A stretch of DNA of 7,371 bases from Candidatus Poseidoniales archaeon (GTDB lineage: Archaea; Thermoplasmatota; Poseidoniia; MGIII; CG-Epi1). This document shows positions 5,092-7,371 of this stretch, piece after piece. Position numbers and translations under genes: made by a program. Where the stretch lies: NCBI GenBank assembly GCA_015658585.1, contig DQOP01000038.1, positions 1 to 7,371 of the forward strand, written 5' to 3'. Position 1 is the stretch's first letter; the number at the start of each line of letters is the position of its first letter. The notes beneath the pieces were generated by a model, which did no database searches, was not told where the DNA came from, and saw only the letters and a program-made list of their open reading frames with translations.

Positions 5092-6524
5092 ACAAGTTAA
5101 TAATTCACAAAATGCTGCTGGAAGAAATAAGATTGAATACCAGTTTCGCTAGCGGTAAAGGATTCTATGCTTTCCCAATTTTAGTTGTTCTAGCCGGACT
5201 TCTTGCAGTTCTCTTCTCTGATGAAATAATCAATGATATGGGATATTCAGCCTTCCTTGAATCATGCCACATTTCTATCCTATTTTATGGCGTTTTTACA
5301 GGTTTTCTGGCCTTCTTTGGTAATGATTTCCTAGAGCGGATCTTTGGATATCTAGGCATGGTTATTGGACTGCCTTCTACACAACCAATAAGTCAAAGAA
5401 GGATGACCATGCTATATTTCATTAAAGAAATAATATTTTACTCGATTTTCACTCTAGTACCGGCACTAATTGGGGCTTTGATAGGTGCATATTCAAATGG
5501 TCTGGATTTGATAAATGTGACCAAATTTGGATTGTCGCTCTTTCTTTCTTTTACTACTGGGCTATCATTCGCTTATCTTACTTCTAGCCTGTACCGGATC
5601 TCTTTGCCATTCGCCATCTCAGGTGGTCTCCTTTCGATTCTGACATATGGATTTCTGTTCAGAAATTTCCAGATAACACCAGGGTTAGACTGGTACCTGA
5701 ATGGATACATTGAAATGCTGTTCATTGCAATGATTGTTCCTATCCTTATATCGATTATAGCTACAATCTTTGTCCATGAGAACTATGAGCCAAAAGTCAT
5801 GCAGAAAATTGGATACAAAGACCGACTTGCCGAGTATACCAAAAAATTCGAGTGGGCAAAATGGATGTCGGTACCCGTAATCGTGTCTAAGGAAAGAATA
5901 GACCTACAGAGAAGCCAGACCGGGACCAAGATGTTTTTTTCTTTTGCATTTCCATTAGGAATCTTAACATTCATAAACTGGTTTATTGATAAAGGGATTC
6001 CCGTTCAAATCGACTTCAACACAATTTTCTATGGAGTTATGATTGGATTTTTTGGAACTATGCTCTATTCGTGGCTGAATACCATTGACAGCCCTAATTT
6101 CTACTCAACATTGCCGGTAACTGTTTCAGAAGTTATACGGGCTCGACTGGTTTTGTTTCTGACAATTACCTGGTGGATTCCTCTCTTGTTTATGGCCCTA
6201 ATCGCCTACATGAGCTCAGAAATGAATCTACTCCCGATTGGAATAGTGGTCATGATAGCAGTTGGAATATATATTGTGAATTATACTGCATGGACAACTG
6301 GACTGAGAACAAATTCTGCGCTGTTTGACGCCATTATATTCATCAAATTTTTCTTCGTATCTGTTCCACCCATGATTGCAATGACGATTCTGAGCCTAGC
6401 CATAAATCACAAACCCTCAGTAATACTGATAGCCTTGGCCACAATATGTGGATTTTTGTCTTTGATGAGTATTTTCTTCTATAATAAAATTGAGACCAGA
6501 TGGAAAACCGAAGCGTTTGACTAA
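5088..6524 (+). CDS. ABC-2-like multi-spanning membrane permease
   Basis: A 478-residue, strongly hydrophobic protein with about 12 predicted membrane segments judged by eye: near residues 26-44, 61-79, 114-136, 145-166, 171-190, 208-229, 282-300, 312-330, 354-374, 381-401, 413-436 and 444-464. A soluble charged loop (about 230-281, including YEPKVMQKIGYKDRLAEYTKK) divides it into two halves of six helices, so it may be a fused pair of six-helix permease units. Repeated features support this: LPSTQPISQRRMTMLYFIKE in the first half and STLPVTVSEVIRARLVLFL in the second both look like the cytoplasmic 'P-x-(S/T)-x-x-(E/Q)' coupling loop of ABC-2 exporters. There is no signal peptide. It overlaps the ATPase gene by four bases and ends in a four-base convergent overlap with the trm56 gene. 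The transported substrate is unknown. Confidence 0.85.
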   Translation: MNKLIIHKMLLEEIRLNTSFASGKGFYAFPILVVLAGLLAVLFSDEIINDMGYSAFLESCHISILFYGVFTGFLAFFGNDFLERIFGYLGMVIGLPSTQPISQRRMTMLYFIKEIIFYSIFTLVPALIGALIGAYSNGLDLINVTKFGLSLFLSFTTGLSFAYLTSSLYRISLPFAISGGLLSILTYGFLFRNFQITPGLDWYLNGYIEMLFIAMIVPILISIIATIFVHENYEPKVMQKIGYKDRLAEYTKKFEWAKWMSVPVIVSKERIDLQRSQTGTKMFFSFAFPLGILTFINWFIDKGIPVQIDFNTIFYGVMIGFFGTMLYSWLNTIDSPNFYSTLPVTVSEVIRARLVLFLTITWWIPLLFMALIAYMSSEMNLLPIGIVVMIAVGIYIVNYTAWTTGLRTNSALFDAIIFIKFFFVSVPPMIAMTILSLAINHKPSVILIALATICGFLSLMSIFFYNKIETRWKTEAFD

Positions 6525-7039
6525 CGGCTAGTATCAATCATCTTGCGGTGATCACTAGAAGGAATAACCTGTAATGGACCTTCAAATTCCTGAGAGACAT
6601 AATTTTGATTTATACGAGATAACGTAATTGATAGGGCTGCTATCTCAGAATGAGGCTGATTTCCTATTGATATATTATAGTCAGCATATTCAAAAGCCCA
6701 TCGAGGCACCTTTCCAGCCCCTACAATGAATAATAGAGGTGATTGTTCCTCTTTCAATTTATCCTCAAAATCCTCAAAGGGAAGACCGAACATAGTCAAG
6801 TGAACGAGCCTGCCTTCCCAATTTTTAGCAAATTTCCGGGGATTAGAAAGCGGCTCTACCTCAAAATCCCCCCCAAATTTTGAGACAACGTCATCAATAG
6901 TCTTGATTACCCTACTATCTGGCTTAGATAGATACATCCTATAAGCTCCGAAGGCCCTGGAAGTTAGAGCTACATGTGTTGTAATCCTTTTATCGCGTTC
7001 AGGCCGGTGGCCAATTCTTAATACCTGGAATTGACTCAT
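6521..7039 (-). CDS. trm56: tRNA (cytidine(56)-2'-O)-methyltransferase aTrm56
   Basis: A 172-residue protein, the typical length for archaeal Trm56, an S-adenosylmethionine-dependent SPOUT-family enzyme. It 2'-O-methylates C56 in the T-loop of tRNAs. The family-defining N-terminus VLRIGHRPERDKRITTHVAL (6-25) is followed by SRAFGA. VHLTMFGLP (79-87), FIVGAGKVP (104-112) and YNISIGNQPHSEIAAL (121-136) form the SAM-binding trefoil knot. In remembered homologues the third motif reads VGAEKVP, so Gly109 may be a substitution. Both tRNAs in this window carry C56 and are possible substrates. A small membrane protein is encoded 10 bases upstream on the same strand, so the two are probably co-transcribed. 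The stop TAG and the permease stop TAA share the four bases CTAA, so the genes are convergent with no room for a separate terminator. Confidence 0.95.
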   Translation of the reverse strand: MSQFQVLRIGHRPERDKRITTHVALTSRAFGAYRMYLSKPDSRVIKTIDDVVSKFGGDFEVEPLSNPRKFAKNWEGRLVHLTMFGLPFEDFEDKLKEEQSPLLFIVGAGKVPRWAFEYADYNISIGNQPHSEIAALSITLSRINQNYVSQEFEGPLQVIPSSDHRKMIDTSR

Positions 7040-7049
7040 TTAGAACATC

Positions 7050-7371
7050 TTATTCGTCAGTGGCTAAGGGGTTTTCTTCGACCCGCTCGCGGATACTATC
7101 ATGCACTAAAAGACCGAGAAAAGACAATATTATACCTGCTAGGATATATAGGACATTATCGCCATCATAACTCTTCTCGACAAATATATCGTTGATAATC
7201 TCGATTATGCCTGCAGTAATCAACCCCATACTGGCTATTGTAAAGATGAATCTTACGATGTTTATGTTGAAAACACCATCTCGCAGATAGCCATCAATAG
7301 TTCGTGAAACTTCAATAACAACCACTGCACCCAGAAGAAGAAAAAGAATTCCATCTAGAGACAAAAATGCC
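7050..7371 (-). CDS. Small three-helix membrane protein, 5' end beyond the window
   Basis: I do not recognise this family. The frame stays open to the window edge. TTG at 7364 could serve as a start, but the preceding codons are GCA TTT and base 7371 is a G that could end an ATG, so MAFLSLDG... starting two bases outside is more likely. About 104-107 residues are visible. They show three hydrophobic helices: near GILFLLLGAVVVIEV, IVRFIFTIASMGLITAGII and VLYILAGIILSFLGLLV, counted from the TTG at about 5-19, 36-54 and 71-87. A loop with IDGYLRDG lies between the first two, and the tail is charged (HDSIRERVEENPLATDE). The gene is followed by trm56 after 10 bases with no visible Shine-Dalgarno site. 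Function is unknown and the link with trm56 may be only positional. Confidence 0.7.
   Translation of the reverse strand, partial: AFLSLDGILFLLLGAVVVIEVSRTIDGYLRDGVFNINIVRFIFTIASMGLITAGIIEIINDIFVEKSYDGDNVLYILAGIILSFLGLLVHDSIRERVEENPLATDE

Noticed and set aside
7362..7364. TTG as the start of the membrane protein at the right edge
   Set aside because: The frame is open to the edge with GCA TTT before it, and the last base is a G compatible with an ATG two bases outside, so a truncated gene is more likely.

Overview
The window is archaeal DNA. It holds L18e, L13 and S9 ribosomal proteins in the archaeal order, the Rpb10-like RNA polymerase subunit RpoN, an aTrm56 tRNA methyltransferase, and AT-rich TATA boxes placed about 26 bases before starts. 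The base composition is moderately AT-rich. The gene set fits a euryarchaeal lineage; a Thermoplasmatota or marine group II/III type archaeon is my best guess, but this is inferred and nothing here proves it.

Layout, left to right. (1) 1-1230, plus strand: the 3' part of an archaeal riboflavin-pathway reductase, then a bacterial-type purN (purine synthesis). (2) 1233-2665, plus strand: a tightly packed information-processing operon, rpl18e-rpl13-rps9-rpoN, with its own TATA box and genes that overlap or lie only a few bases apart. (3) 2699-2774: tRNA-Pro(GGG) with encoded CCA. (4) 2753-3846, minus strand: tRNA-Leu(UAG), then an unlisted 39-codon gene for a very basic peptide, then a ROK sugar kinase that overlaps it by ATGA and whose stop codon lies inside the antisense strand of tRNA-Pro. 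(5) 3899-6524, plus strand: a three-gene operon of an amphipathic 11-residue-repeat protein, an ABC ATPase and an ABC-2-like permease of about 12 membrane spans. (6) 6521-7371, minus strand: a small three-helix membrane protein (start beyond the window edge) followed by aTrm56, convergent with the permease and sharing the four bases CTAA.

The most unusual parts are the 39-aa lysine-rich peptide with two PKKKRV boxes, apparently translated from a leaderless transcript; the synuclein/LEA-like 11-mer repeat protein heading an ABC-transporter operon; the tRNA-Pro/kinase antisense overlap; and one near-symmetric TATA element midway between the divergent tRNA-Leu and ABC-operon starts. No mobile element, CRISPR array or integrase is visible. 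No gene-free stretch exceeds 300 bases.
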